From Candidatus Kaistella beijingensis (GTDB lineage Bacteria; Bacteroidota; Bacteroidia; Flavobacteriales; Weeksellaceae): a DNA stretch of 64,000 bases. Location: positions 1,736,001 through 1,800,000 of the forward strand of contig NZ_CP071953.1 in NCBI RefSeq assembly GCF_020084865.1, read 5' to 3'. Made by a program: the position numbers and the translations under genes. The notes under the pieces are model-generated. The model was not told the origin of the DNA. It searched no databases and saw only the letters and a list, made by a program, of their open reading frames with translations. Below, one piece after another: positions 27,807 to 37,167 of this stretch (position 1 is the stretch's first letter; the number at the start of each line of letters is the position of its first letter).

Positions 27807-27834
27807 AGCTTCCGAAAATTTCGGAAGCTTTTTT
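27807..27834. terminator. Terminator after the DUF4349 gene
   Basis: Arms AGCTTCCGA and TCGGAAGCT (within 27807-27829) are followed by a T-run. The convergent gene ends at 27860, so it may serve mainly the plus-strand gene. Confidence 0.85.
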
Positions 27835-27859
27835 CATGCAAAACCCACCACAATACGCT

Positions 27860-29686
27860 CTACTTGATCTTTTTTATAACCGCAGCTTTTTCTAATGAAG
27901 CATTCACCAAATCAATAAATTCCATGTATTCAGCAATTTCATTTGTGTTGAAATAAACTTTATTGACGAGTAATGACCACGTGAAAAAATCTTCTTCTCC
28001 TACCCTTTCTATATTCTGAATATACTGTAAATTTCCATTAAAAGAGGTGATTTTTCTGTTGAAGTTTTCGCTTTGGAGCTGATATGTTGCCGGGAGTTTA
28101 GTTTTTAGCTCAACCGTAATGAGGAACGGAAAGTTCAACGCAATGGGGAAGTTCCGATTTTTACTCACCTCCAATTCACGCATTGTTTTTGTAAGAGGAC
28201 TTTCAACCAGATAATAAGTACTTGTATTTTCAAAATTCACGAATTGCTTCTGCATGTTCCAGTCCTTCTCGGTATAATTTTGAGGAGTTTCGTTCTTTGC
28301 GCCAGAAAAAACATAAAAGTTTTCCCTCTTAACGTCCTCCGATACAAAATAACCTTTGGCACGATCCTCAATTGTTAATTCGTTATTTTTTTCATTAATT
28401 TTTAATTTTTGCACAGAAACAAATTCAGAAATTTTAGGTGTCACGGATAAAAAATTTTCGCCTGCGCCGTTTAATCCCAAAACTATATTGTTGAAATAAT
28501 TGAGATTGGGGAATATTAAATTTTCAGGGTCAGAAGTTGCCGCATCGACCATGATTTTTTCTCCACCGTCGGATTCTACAATATTTACGAACGTCTGCAT
28601 TTTGGAATAAGTTGGGAAATTTAATATGATCTGCCCATTACTTCGTAAACTGTTCACCGCCATTTCAGAATAAATACCCTTTTTCTTTAAAACTTCATTG
28701 AGAAGGATATTGAAATCTGCAGCGTTTCCTTTTTTAGTTCTTAAGAATTCGCTTTGCAAATTTTTGGTAGTTACCGCCCAGTAACGATTCCAAGTGAAAT
28801 TTTTTCGCAGGTAAATAATAGTATTTTTGAGCGTTTCAAATTTTGTGGTTCCCGTTTTAATATCATTAGCAATATCTTGATAATTTGCACCTTTTAGGCT
28901 TTTAGCGATCTCTTCCGCAATTAATTTTTTAAAACCATCCCAAGTATTTTCCGCATAAAAAGTTCCGTGGAAGTTACGTTCTGCTGTGAATTGGAATGAG
29001 AGCTTTTCTCTGTAATCTTCCTTATTATAAACATTTTTGAATATTTTGTCACTGGGAATATTTGAAAGTTCCCACTCACGATTATTCTTTTTTCCGCTGT
29101 ATTTTTTAGTCAGTTCTGCGCCATTAAGAATAACTTTGTACTCAAAATCAGTGGCCAAAGTAAGATTCAATTTTGATGATAGAGTGGGAATATTATTTTG
29201 AAACCTCCAAGGTGTAGCAAACAAATCATGCGGACGCATAATCAGAACTTTGTACTCAATGACTGAACCCACCTTAACATTTGGAAACGCAACTGCAATT
29301 TCTGTTAAACCATTGTTTTGGGAGACGATGATGTCTTTTTTTTCCACGGGAGTAATCACTGTTTTTCCGTCCACTACATTGATGGTTTGCGCTTCCTTCA
29401 GCACTACCTTATCAAATTTTTTTTCCGGTCGGAAACTCCATTTCCTTTGCGCATAATCCAGTCCGGAAGTGGTAAGAATTTTTGTTCTTCCATATTCCAT
29501 TAGTTCGTATCCTGTGTTGGTAATTTTTAGGTCGCCAAATTCGGCAAGTTTTACAGCATCTGAACCTGGTTCATAAGAAACCTCCGTTAAACTAATCTCT
29601 TCCTGAGACAACTTCCCAAGTTTAAATTGCTGTGAATGCGCCCAAGTAGAAAAAAGAAAAACGGCGAATAGTGGGAAAAACTTCAT
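27860..29686 (-). CDS. DUF3857 / transglutaminase-like secreted protein
   Basis: A 608-residue protein with a signal peptide (FPLFAVFLFSTWAHS, cleavage around 18). The N-terminal half is the DUF3857 domain (about 60-220). The middle holds the transglutaminase-like domain, with NAADFNILLNEVLKKKG; the usual catalytic cysteine (GDCAD in active members) appears replaced by N-A-A-D, so it may be inactive. It is probably a periplasmic or cell-surface protein. It is divergent from pgi. A TAAATTTG box lies at 29,714-29,707. Confidence 0.85.
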   Translation of the reverse strand: MKFFPLFAVFLFSTWAHSQQFKLGKLSQEEISLTEVSYEPGSDAVKLAEFGDLKITNTGYELMEYGRTKILTTSGLDYAQRKWSFRPEKKFDKVVLKEAQTINVVDGKTVITPVEKKDIIVSQNNGLTEIAVAFPNVKVGSVIEYKVLIMRPHDLFATPWRFQNNIPTLSSKLNLTLATDFEYKVILNGAELTKKYSGKKNNREWELSNIPSDKIFKNVYNKEDYREKLSFQFTAERNFHGTFYAENTWDGFKKLIAEEIAKSLKGANYQDIANDIKTGTTKFETLKNTIIYLRKNFTWNRYWAVTTKNLQSEFLRTKKGNAADFNILLNEVLKKKGIYSEMAVNSLRSNGQIILNFPTYSKMQTFVNIVESDGGEKIMVDAATSDPENLIFPNLNYFNNIVLGLNGAGENFLSVTPKISEFVSVQKLKINEKNNELTIEDRAKGYFVSEDVKRENFYVFSGAKNETPQNYTEKDWNMQKQFVNFENTSTYYLVESPLTKTMRELEVSKNRNFPIALNFPFLITVELKTKLPATYQLQSENFNRKITSFNGNLQYIQNIERVGEEDFFTWSLLVNKVYFNTNEIAEYMEFIDLVNASLEKAAVIKKIK

Positions 29687-29782
29687 CTCAGTAAATAATT
29701 TAGACTCAAATTTAATAAATAAAAACAGTGCTGAATAAAAATATTCATCGGGTAGCTACAATTTTTACTCGTTCATTTTTTG

Positions 29783-29790
29783 TAATTTTG
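29783..29790 (+). promoter_or_regulatory. -7 box before pgi
   Basis: TAATTTTG matches TAnnTTTG, about 65 nt upstream of the pgi start. No good -33 element was found. Confidence 0.4.
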
Positions 29791-29855
29791 CACATCGTAA
29801 TTTTTATCTTTTTAAAGATAGTAATTTAATCATTGAAGCAATAAACAGTAACCAT

Positions 29856-31496
29856 ATGTTACCAAAAATAAATCCTACACAAACTAAAGCTTGGCAAGAA
29901 CTCAACGCACATTTCGCACAAAACGACTTCGATCTTCGCTCTCTTTTTCAATATAATCCAGAAAGATTCAACCAGTTTTCAGTAAAAAGAGATAACTATC
30001 TTTTCGATTTTTCCAAGAATTTAATTGATGAAAGAACTTTCGAGCTTCTTCAAAATTTAGCTGTTGAATGTGAACTAAAAACAGCGATTGAGAAAATGTT
30101 TTCGGGTGACAAAATCAACGAAACGGAAGAAAGAGCCGTTCTGCACACCGCATTGCGAGATTTTTCGGACAAACCCATTTTAGTTGACGGTGTAAATATT
30201 AAGCCACAAATTCGGAAAGTTTTAAACCAAATGAAATCTTTTTCCGAGAAAGTCATTTCTGGAGAACATAAAGGTTTCACAGGAAGAGAAATCACCGATG
30301 TGGTAAATATCGGAATCGGCGGTTCAGATTTGGGACCGGCGATGGTGGTTTCTGCTCTGAAACATTTTAAGACGAGATTAAATGTACATTTCGTATCTAA
30401 TGTAGATGGAAACCACATCGCAGAAACTTTAAAAAACCTGAATCCCGAAACGACTTTGTTTATTATTGCCTCAAAAACGTTCACTACACAAGAAACAATG
30501 ACGAATGCCGAATCTGCAAAATCATGGTTTTTAAAGAGCGGAAAACCGGAAGATGTTGCAAAACATTTTGTGGCTTTATCTACTAATATTCAGTCAGTTA
30601 AAGAGTTCGGTATTGCGGAAGAAAATATTTTTGAATTTTGGGATTGGGTAGGTGGAAGGTATTCACTTTGGAGTGCAATCGGTTTAAGTATTTCACTTGC
30701 GGTGGGTTACGATAATTTTGAAAGTTTATTGAAAGGAGCAAATGAAACCGATGTTCATTTCCAGACTGCCGATTTCAAGGAAAACGTTCCTGTTTTGATG
30801 GCACTTTTGGGAATTTGGTACCGCAATTTCTTTGATGCGGGAACTTACGCGATTTTGCCTTACTCACAATATTTAGAGAGATTTCCGGCATATCTTCAAC
30901 AAGCGGATATGGAAAGTAACGGTAAATGTGTCGACAGAAACGGCGAGTTTGTGGAATATGAAACCGGACCTATTATTTGGGGAGAACCGGGAACAAACGG
31001 TCAACACGCGTTTTATCAATTGCTTCACCAAGGAACGGAACTCATTCCATCGGATTTTATCGCTTATGTGAAATCTCCGAACCAAGTTTCTGACCATCAG
31101 GAAAAATTGTTGGCGAATTTTTTCGCTCAAACAGAAGCTTTAGCTTTTGGAAAAACAGAAGTGGAAGCAAGAGAAGAATTGGTAAAATCAGGCAAATCTG
31201 AAGAGGAGGTAAAAGAGTTGGTGAACTTTAAGGTCTTCCACGGAAATACGCCGACTAATTCACTTTTAATCAATGAATTAACTCCGTTTTCATTAGGTCA
31301 ATTAATTGCACTTTATGAGCATAAAATTTTTGTTCAAGGAGTAATTTGGAATGTTTTCAGCTTTGACCAGTTTGGTGTTGAGCTCGGAAAAATTTTAGCA
31401 GGAAAAATTCTTTCGGAACTTCAAACCGATGGAAAAGTAACTTCACATGACTCTTCCACCAACGGATTAATGAATTATTTTAAGGAGAAAAAGTAA
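29856..31496 (+). CDS. pgi: Glucose-6-phosphate isomerase
   Basis: A 546-residue cytoplasmic enzyme that interconverts glucose-6-phosphate and fructose-6-phosphate. Family signatures: [19 protein letters not shown] (about 148-166), [14 protein letters not shown], the [18 protein letters not shown] active-site region, and the C-terminal [13 protein letters not shown] [21 protein letters not shown]. The catalytic glutamate lies in QADMESNGK. It is followed by folD after 28 nt, so the two may be cotranscribed. Confidence 0.97.
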   Translation: MLPKINPTQTKAWQELNAHFAQNDFDLRSLFQYNPERFNQFSVKRDNYLFDFSKNLIDERTFELLQNLAVECELKTAIEKMFSGDKINETEERAVLHTALRDFSDKPILVDGVNIKPQIRKVLNQMKSFSEKVISGEHKGFTGREITDVVNIGIGGSDLGPAMVVSALKHFKTRLNVHFVSNVDGNHIAETLKNLNPETTLFIIASKTFTTQETMTNAESAKSWFLKSGKPEDVAKHFVALSTNIQSVKEFGIAEENIFEFWDWVGGRYSLWSAIGLSISLAVGYDNFESLLKGANETDVHFQTADFKENVPVLMALLGIWYRNFFDAGTYAILPYSQYLERFPAYLQQADMESNGKCVDRNGEFVEYETGPIIWGEPGTNGQHAFYQLLHQGTELIPSDFIAYVKSPNQVSDHQEKLLANFFAQTEALAFGKTEVEAREELVKSGKSEEEVKELVNFKVFHGNTPTNSLLINELTPFSLGQLIALYEHKIFVQGVIWNVFSFDQFGVELGKILAGKILSELQTDGKVTSHDSSTNGLMNYFKEKK

Positions 31497-31524
31497 ATAT
31501 GAAAATAAATCTAAAAAAGTAAAC

Positions 31525-32409
31525 ATGGCACAAATTCTCGACGGACTGAAAGTTTCCAAGGAAATCAAAGAAGAAATCAAAAACGATGTTCAGAAAATTC
31601 TGGCATCAGGAAAAAGAGCACCGCATTTGGTGGCGATTTTAGTTGGAAATAATGGGGCGAGTGAAACTTATGTCCGCAGCAAAATTAGTGATTGTGCAGA
31701 AGTTGGTTTCAAGTCTTCATTGGTGAGATTTTCTGCAACAGCTTCTGAGGCGGAACTTATAGAAAAAATTCAGGAGCTGAATGTTGATCCTGAAGTTGAC
31801 GGATTTATCGTACAGCTTCCACTTCCAAAGCAAATGGACCAGGAAAAAGTGATTATGGCAATTAATTCCCACAAAGATGTTGATGGTTTTCACCCTGAAA
31901 ATTTCGGAAGAATGGCTTTGGAAATGAGCACTTTTCTTCCTGCAACTCCGTTTGGAATTCTAACACTTTTGGAAAGATACAATATTGAGACAAAAGGTAA
32001 AAACTGCGTCATCATCGGAAGAAGCAAAATTGTGGGACGACCGATGAGTATTTTGATGGGCAGAAAAGATTTCCCGGGAAATGCAACAGTAACCGTTACA
32101 CATTCGTACACTCCACATATTGAGGAGTTTACAAAAAATGCCGACATCGTCATTACAGCTTTGGGGGATCCATTATTTTTAAAAGCAGACATGATTAAAG
32201 AAGGAGCGGTAATTGTGGACGTTGGAATAACGAGAGTTGAAGACGATTCCAAAAAAGGTTATCATTTGGAGGGCGATGTGGATTTCGAAAGCTGCGCCCA
32301 AAAAGCAAGTTGGATTACTCCGGTTCCGGGAGGAGTTGGACCAATGACAAGAGCGATGTTGCTGAAAAACACGATTTTGGCATACAAACATTCTATATAT
32401 AAAGATTAA
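31525..32409 (+). CDS. folD: Methylenetetrahydrofolate dehydrogenase/cyclohydrolase
   Basis: A 294-residue bifunctional enzyme of one-carbon metabolism that oxidises 5,10-methylene-THF and hydrolyses the product to 10-formyl-THF. Visible: the KxLxxxL-type start ILDGLKVSKEIKEE, the folate-binding YVRSKISDCAEVGF with the catalytic Lys, DGFIVQLPLPKQM, the NAD(P) motif IIGRSKIVGRPMS and PVPGGVGPMTRAMLL. Downstream gap has a family B repeat. Confidence 0.97.
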   Translation: MAQILDGLKVSKEIKEEIKNDVQKILASGKRAPHLVAILVGNNGASETYVRSKISDCAEVGFKSSLVRFSATASEAELIEKIQELNVDPEVDGFIVQLPLPKQMDQEKVIMAINSHKDVDGFHPENFGRMALEMSTFLPATPFGILTLLERYNIETKGKNCVIIGRSKIVGRPMSILMGRKDFPGNATVTVTHSYTPHIEEFTKNADIVITALGDPLFLKADMIKEGAVIVDVGITRVEDDSKKGYHLEGDVDFESCAQKASWITPVPGGVGPMTRAMLLKNTILAYKHSIYKD

Positions 32410-32424
32410 ATTGAGGCACGTTAT

Positions 32425-32470
32425 TCGGATTTCTAGTTTTTTACCTCGAATCCCGAAACTCGAAGCTCAA
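32425..32470. repeat. Family B intergenic repeat (CTCGAA type)
   Basis: Between folD and queE the sequence holds an ATTCGGATTTC arm and an ACCTCGAATCCCGAA then ACTCGAAG arm, which are partly reverse complementary. It resembles 13,198-13,258 and 42,361-42,420. Confidence 0.45.
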
Positions 32471-32479
32471 AACTGAAAA

Positions 32480-33112
32480 ATGAATAAAGAACAAGATAAT
32501 ATTTTATTAAAAGAAGGAAAAATGCTCCCTGTAATGGAGCATTTTTATACTTTACAAGGTGAGGGCGCTCATACAGGAAAAGCGGCCTATTTCATCAGAC
32601 TTGGTGGTTGCGATGTAGGTTGTCATTGGTGCGATGTCAAAGAAAGTTGGGATCCCAATCTTCATCCCTTAAGGAATACAATTGAGATCGCAGAAATTGC
32701 AGCAAAACATTGCAAAACAATCGTTTTAACAGGCGGTGAGCCTTTGATGTGGAATCTGGAAGTCTTAACCAAAAGATTAAAAGAACTTGGCTGTGACATA
32801 CACATCGAAACTTCCGGAGCTTATGAAATGAGCGGAATTTTGGACTGGATTACCCTTTCGCCCAAGAAAACAGGTTTGCCAAAAGAAGAAATTTATTCCA
32901 AAGCGAACGAACTGAAAATGATTATTTTTAACAATAATGATTTCAAATTTGCCGAGGAACAAGCTGCAAAAGTTTCCCAAAACTGCAAACTTTATCTGCA
33001 AAGCGAGTGGAGTAAAAGAAACGAAATGTATCCGAAGATTACAGATTTCATTCTCGAAAACCCAAAATGGCAAGCGTCTGTTCAGACTCATAAATATTTG
33101 AATATTCCGTAA
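32480..33112 (+). CDS. queE: 7-carboxy-7-deazaguanine synthase
   Basis: A 210-residue radical SAM enzyme in queuosine biosynthesis, converting 6-carboxytetrahydropterin to 7-carboxy-7-deazaguanine. Cysteines C44, C48 and C51 (LGGCDVGCHWCDVKES) bind the 4Fe-4S cluster that cleaves S-adenosylmethionine. The N-terminal substrate region FYTLQGEGAHTGKAAYFIRL is present and the LTGGEPL motif follows. Its neighbours are unrelated. Confidence 0.95.
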   Translation: MNKEQDNILLKEGKMLPVMEHFYTLQGEGAHTGKAAYFIRLGGCDVGCHWCDVKESWDPNLHPLRNTIEIAEIAAKHCKTIVLTGGEPLMWNLEVLTKRLKELGCDIHIETSGAYEMSGILDWITLSPKKTGLPKEEIYSKANELKMIIFNNNDFKFAEEQAAKVSQNCKLYLQSEWSKRNEMYPKITDFILENPKWQASVQTHKYLNIP

Positions 33113-33148
33113 ATTATGTTAAATTTACTTCGCAGTTAATACGGTTTT

Positions 33149-34525
33149 ATGCAAAAAATTCGATATTCTCGGTATTTTAAGGTGATCTTCATCCTGCTTG
33201 ACGTTTTGGTTATTGCAGGAGTGTTTGTGTTTTTTTTTCTGAGAAATAACGAATTAAAATATGAGAAAGAGGTTTGGGAACAGAACTTATTGTCTCTAAT
33301 CCTTCTTACCATGTTCTGGATTTTGCTCAGCGGTAGAACACGTCTTTATTCTATTGCAAGAAATTTAACGTATACTATTTATTTGGAACGATTAGTTACC
33401 CATATTTTCATCTTTATTTTTGGGGTTATTTTGTTGGCGAAAGTAAGCAACAATGATTTCATAAAACAGGACCGGTTTCTTATTGCCATCTTCCTCTTCT
33501 TTTTATTGTTTATCATAAAATCTCTGGTTTTTATTGGCTTAAAGTATTTAAGAACTTTGGGTATTAATCACAGAAACGTCATGTTTTTAACGGAAGATTC
33601 ATCAACTGAAATCTTGCGGAACATCATCACGGAAAGAAAAGATTATGGTTTTAAAATTTTCGATTACCCTACGGAAAGCCGCTTTGATTACGACAAACTG
33701 GTTGCTTTTTGGAAGGAAAACGGAATTCACACCATGTATATTTCTTCGGAAGGAAAACAAATTGATCAAAATAACGAACGAGAAATTTATAAACTGGCTG
33801 ATTTGCACAAAGTCCGTATCTCGCTAATTCCCAGCATTATAAAAAATAATTTTTTTCAATATGATTTAGGATATATTGAAACACAGCCGATTTTGGTTAG
33901 ATCGAAATTTCCACTGGATTTTCTTACCAATACTATTCTGAAAAGAACATTCGACATCCTGTTCTCCACCGTTATTTTAGTAGGAGTTTGCACCTGGCTC
34001 TTCCCTATCATTGCCGTCTTAATTATGATTGACAGTAAAGGTCCCGTGTTTTTCCTGCAGAAAAGATACGGATTTCACGATAGGGTTTTCAAATGTATCA
34101 AGTTTAGAACGATGTATGTAAACGGTGATTCCTCCCACAGAACTACTGAAGAAAACGACAGAAGAATTACCAAAGTTGGCCGCTTTCTTCGAAAATCTAG
34201 TTTAGATGAAATGCCGCAGTTTATTAATGTGCTTAAAGGTGAAATGTCTATCGTTGGACCAAGACCACACATGCTTTTGGTAGATGATTTCTACAAATTG
34301 AAAATTGGGCGGTATTCGGTGAGAAGCCTAGTAAAACCTGGAGTAACCGGACTTGCACAAGTTAACGGACTTCGCGGTGATACCGGAGACGATATGAATA
34401 TTGAAATGCAAAAAAGAATTTTGGCAGATGCGTTCTACGTAAAAAACTGGAGCATCAGCTTGGATTTCGTCATCATTATCAAAACAATGTTTTTAGTGAT
34501 ATTTGGCGATAAAAATGCCAATTAA
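33149..34525 (+). CDS. Polyprenyl-phosphate sugar-1-phosphate transferase (WcaJ-like)
   Basis: A 458-residue membrane enzyme that starts surface-glycan synthesis by moving a sugar-1-phosphate onto undecaprenyl phosphate. The N-terminal half has about four helices and a CoA-binding-like domain. The C-terminal catalytic domain has a membrane anchor (RTFDILFSTVILVGV), FKCIKFRTMYVNGD, the RFLRKSSLDEMPQFINVLKG region, SIVGPRPH and KPGVTGLAQVNGLRG. It lies far from the glycosyltransferase at 17 kb, so linked activity is not shown. Confidence 0.92.
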   Translation: MQKIRYSRYFKVIFILLDVLVIAGVFVFFFLRNNELKYEKEVWEQNLLSLILLTMFWILLSGRTRLYSIARNLTYTIYLERLVTHIFIFIFGVILLAKVSNNDFIKQDRFLIAIFLFFLLFIIKSLVFIGLKYLRTLGINHRNVMFLTEDSSTEILRNIITERKDYGFKIFDYPTESRFDYDKLVAFWKENGIHTMYISSEGKQIDQNNEREIYKLADLHKVRISLIPSIIKNNFFQYDLGYIETQPILVRSKFPLDFLTNTILKRTFDILFSTVILVGVCTWLFPIIAVLIMIDSKGPVFFLQKRYGFHDRVFKCIKFRTMYVNGDSSHRTTEENDRRITKVGRFLRKSSLDEMPQFINVLKGEMSIVGPRPHMLLVDDFYKLKIGRYSVRSLVKPGVTGLAQVNGLRGDTGDDMNIEMQKRILADAFYVKNWSISLDFVIIIKTMFLVIFGDKNAN

Positions 34526-34562
34526 AATAAGCTTCAAAAAATAAAAACACTAATTTAGCAGC

Positions 34563-35315
34563 ATGTTAAAAAAACTGTTGAGCCAAGTTGGCGCCTATTT
34601 TCTCCTGCTCTCTAAAACAATCAAGAAACCACAAAAAATGTCGGTTTTTCTGAAGTTATTGATGAGGGAAATCTATGATTTAGGAGTAAATTCCTTCGGA
34701 TTGGTTTTATTTACATCAATTTTTGTGGGAGCAGTCGTGGCGATTCAAATGTTCAATAACTTTAGTGCCTCATCATTCCCGATTCCCAATGCTTTTATTG
34801 GTTATGCAACAAAAGTAGTCTTGATTCTGGAGTTTGCGCCCACCATCATTTCCGTAATTCTTGCAGGAAAAGTGGGCTCCTACATTGCATCAAGCATCGG
34901 TACTATGCGTGTTACCGAACAGATTGATGCTTTGGACATCATGGGAGTAAATTCACCTAACTTTTTAATTTTACCTAAAATCTTAGCGAGTGTTATTTTT
35001 AATCCTTTATTAATTGCGATAAGTATCGTTTTTGGAATTTGGGGAGGATATCTTGCCGGAACCGCAACAGGAAACTGGAGTAAAGCCGACTATATTACAG
35101 GGATTCAAATGTATATGCCGCAACATTTCATTTGGTATGCCTTTTTTAAGACCGCGGTTTTCGCTTTTTTAATTGCAACAATTCCAGCCTATTTTGGGTA
35201 TAACGTAAAAGGAGGCTCACTGGAAGTGGGTAGAGCAAGTACACAAGCGGTGGTGTGGACCATTGTGGCCATTATTATCATGAACTTAATACTAACTCAA
35301 ATGTTCTTAAGCTGA
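34563..35315 (+). CDS. MlaE-family ABC permease
   Basis: A 250-residue membrane subunit of a phospholipid/lipid transporter of the Mla type, with about five helices and MlaE-family patterns (VGAVVAIQMFNNFSA, EFAPTIISVILAGKVGSYIA, MRVTEQIDALDIMGVNSPNF). It overlaps the start of the ATPase gene by one base. The MCE protein at 20.7 kb is probably its partner. Function in lipid asymmetry is inferred from the family. Confidence 0.9.
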   Translation: MLKKLLSQVGAYFLLLSKTIKKPQKMSVFLKLLMREIYDLGVNSFGLVLFTSIFVGAVVAIQMFNNFSASSFPIPNAFIGYATKVVLILEFAPTIISVILAGKVGSYIASSIGTMRVTEQIDALDIMGVNSPNFLILPKILASVIFNPLLIAISIVFGIWGGYLAGTATGNWSKADYITGIQMYMPQHFIWYAFFKTAVFAFLIATIPAYFGYNVKGGSLEVGRASTQAVVWTIVAIIIMNLILTQMFLS

Positions 35316-36133
35316 TGATTGAAGTAAAAGATTTAAAGAAAAGTTTTGACGGTGTTGAAGTTCTTAAAGGAATTACCACCACGTTCGATACTGGAAAAGT
35401 TAACCTCATCATTGGGCAAAGTGGCTCTGGTAAAACCGTTTTCCTGAAAAGCCTGCTCAACGTTTTCCAGCCAACATCGGGTGAAATTTTATTTGATGGC
35501 AGAGACATCAACAAAATGGGACGTGAAGAAAAACAAAGTTTACGATCTGAAATTGGAACCGTATTCCAAGGAAGTGCACTTTTCGATTCTATGACGGTGG
35601 AAGAAAACATTATGTTTCCTCTTGATATGTTTACCAACCTTACTTACCGGGAGAAAAAAAGAAGAGTTTTTGATGTGGTTGGAAGAGTACATCTTGACAA
35701 AGCAAACAGAAAATATCCGTCCGAAATATCGGGAGGTATGCAGAAACGGGTTGCCATTGCGCGTGCCATTGTAAACAACCCAAAATACCTTTTCTGCGAC
35801 GAGCCTAACTCCGGTCTGGATCCATACACTTCTAATATTATCGATGATTTACTCTTAGAAATCACCAAAGAATACAACACCACGACAATTATCAATTCAC
35901 ATGACATGAATTCGGTGATGACCATCGGTGAAAAGATCGTCTATCTGCGACTGGGCATCAAAGAATGGGAAGGCAACAAAGATATCCTCATCAATGCAGG
36001 CAATAAAAACCTGATTGATTTCGTTTATTCTTCAGAGTTGTTTAAAGAGTTAAGGGAATATTTCCTGGAAACCAACAAAACATCTATTGAAAATATTATA
36101 ACTAAACCCCCTAAGAATGACAAAAATTTTTAG
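35315..36133 (+). CDS. MlaF-family ABC ATPase
   Basis: A 272-residue ATPase. I start it at ATG 35315-35317 (MIEVKDLKKSF), whose first base is the last base of the permease stop; a longer upstream frame only translates permease DNA. Walker A is IGQSGSGKTVFL, the signature is ISGGMQKRVAIARAI and Walker B is LFCDEPNSGLDP. It powers the MlaE-type permease for lipid transport. The downstream barrel gene overlaps its end by 17 bp. Confidence 0.92.
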   Translation: MIEVKDLKKSFDGVEVLKGITTTFDTGKVNLIIGQSGSGKTVFLKSLLNVFQPTSGEILFDGRDINKMGREEKQSLRSEIGTVFQGSALFDSMTVEENIMFPLDMFTNLTYREKKRRVFDVVGRVHLDKANRKYPSEISGGMQKRVAIARAIVNNPKYLFCDEPNSGLDPYTSNIIDDLLLEITKEYNTTTIINSHDMNSVMTIGEKIVYLRLGIKEWEGNKDILINAGNKNLIDFVYSSELFKELREYFLETNKTSIENIITKPPKNDKNF

Positions 36134-36734
36134 CATAGTTTTACTTGCCGCTTCTTTTTCAAGTTTTGCACAGGTAAAATTAGCCGCAAAAACCAACCTT
36201 CTTTTCAAGACGGACAAGCCAACTTGGGAAAGTATTAAAGGTTCTGCTGTAACCGCATACAACGAATCCGGGAAAAATAATGTGGGATTCAACGTAGGTC
36301 TTTCTGCGAAAGTAAATTTACCTGCCTCATTATTTTTGATGCCTGAAATTTACTATACCACCTTCAAAACAGATTTTGAAGTTCCCAATACCAACACCAA
36401 TATAGAAGTGAAAAGTAACCGCGTAGATTTACCGGTGCTTTTGGGATATAACGTGTTAGGCGATAATTTAGGATTGTTTATTGGTCCGGTTGCATCCTAT
36501 AATCTGTCAAAAGACAATCAGTTTAATGATTTTAAAGAGAATGCAACAAAAGAATTTACTTTGGGTTATCAATTTGGCGCACAAGTTCAAATACAGAAGC
36601 TCATTATTAATGGAAGATATGAAGGAGCTTTTACCAAAGATCAGCGTGACTTCATCAATAATAACACCAACGAAACCATACGCTACGACAGCCGCCCAAG
36701 TTTATTTATGGTTGGTTTAGGTTATCAGTTTTAA
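36117..36734 (+). CDS. Outer-membrane beta-barrel protein
   Basis: A 205-residue protein with a signal peptide (MTKIFSIVLLAASFSSFAQ) and PorT-like beta-barrel strands ending with an aromatic residue (FMVGLGYQF). It overlaps the MlaF-like gene by 17 bp, so it is translationally coupled and could be the outer-membrane part of the lipid transport machinery; that is inference. A bidirectional terminator follows. Confidence 0.82.
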   Translation: MTKIFSIVLLAASFSSFAQVKLAAKTNLLFKTDKPTWESIKGSAVTAYNESGKNNVGFNVGLSAKVNLPASLFLMPEIYYTTFKTDFEVPNTNTNIEVKSNRVDLPVLLGYNVLGDNLGLFIGPVASYNLSKDNQFNDFKENATKEFTLGYQFGAQVQIQKLIINGRYEGAFTKDQRDFINNNTNETIRYDSRPSLFMVGLGYQF

Positions 36735-36753
36735 GAAAAAATTATTTTTATAG

Positions 36754-36790
36754 AAAAATCCGCAGATTAATAATAATTCTGCGGATTTTT
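36754..36790. terminator. Bidirectional terminator
   Basis: Arms AAAAATCCGCAGA (36754-36766) and TCTGCGGATTTTT (36778-36790) serve the barrel gene and the convergent gene; the stop codon of the latter (36767-36769) lies in the loop. Confidence 0.88.
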
Positions 36791-37093
36791 ATTTTCAGGA
36801 GGTGTATTTTGTAAAGCCTGTTGTTTTGCAAGTTCAGCGGCTTGTTTTTCCAGCTCTTCCTTTTCCTTTCGCAGCTGTTTAAGCTCCTTTCTCTTTTGTT
36901 CCTCTCTCAAAGCGGAACCTTTGCTAACATAACCTACTATTCCACCAATGATTAGACCGATTCCGATTCCGGCAAGAATACCCATTAAATTTAGCGGCTC
37001 AAACAGTTTCACAAAAGAAAATTGCGGCAACATATAATAAAGCAAAAATGCCAAACCTAAAAGCAAAACACCAATAAAAGTTAAATTTTTCAT
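36767..37093 (-). CDS. Small membrane protein with coiled coil
   Basis: A 108-residue protein with two hydrophobic stretches (about 5-20 and 38-55, the second with Gly-rich GILAGIGIGLIIGGIVGYV), then a charged coiled-coil (about 63-92, many K/E with heptad pattern) and an Asn/Pro tail. I do not recognise the family. Function unknown. Its end lies in a bidirectional terminator. Confidence 0.7.
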   Translation of the reverse strand: MKNLTFIGVLLLGLAFLLYYMLPQFSFVKLFEPLNLMGILAGIGIGLIIGGIVGYVSKGSALREEQKRKELKQLRKEKEELEKQAAELAKQQALQNTPPENKNPQNYY

Positions 37094-37107
37094 AGCCGAT
37101 TAATTAA

Positions 37108-37146
37108 AAAACCTTTCCAAATTTAAGAATTTTTCGGAAAGGTTTT
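37108..37146 (-). terminator. Terminator of the M48 protease gene
   Basis: Arms AAAACCTTTCC (37108-37118) and GGAAAGGTTTT (37136-37146) give an 11-bp stem, with a T-run on the minus strand. Confidence 0.85.
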
Positions 37147-37167
37147 AATGTTAATTATTTTTCTCTT

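Noticed and set aside
35255..35314. Longer N-terminus of the MlaF-like ATPase
   Set aside because: The extra residues overlap the permease gene and do not match the family start.
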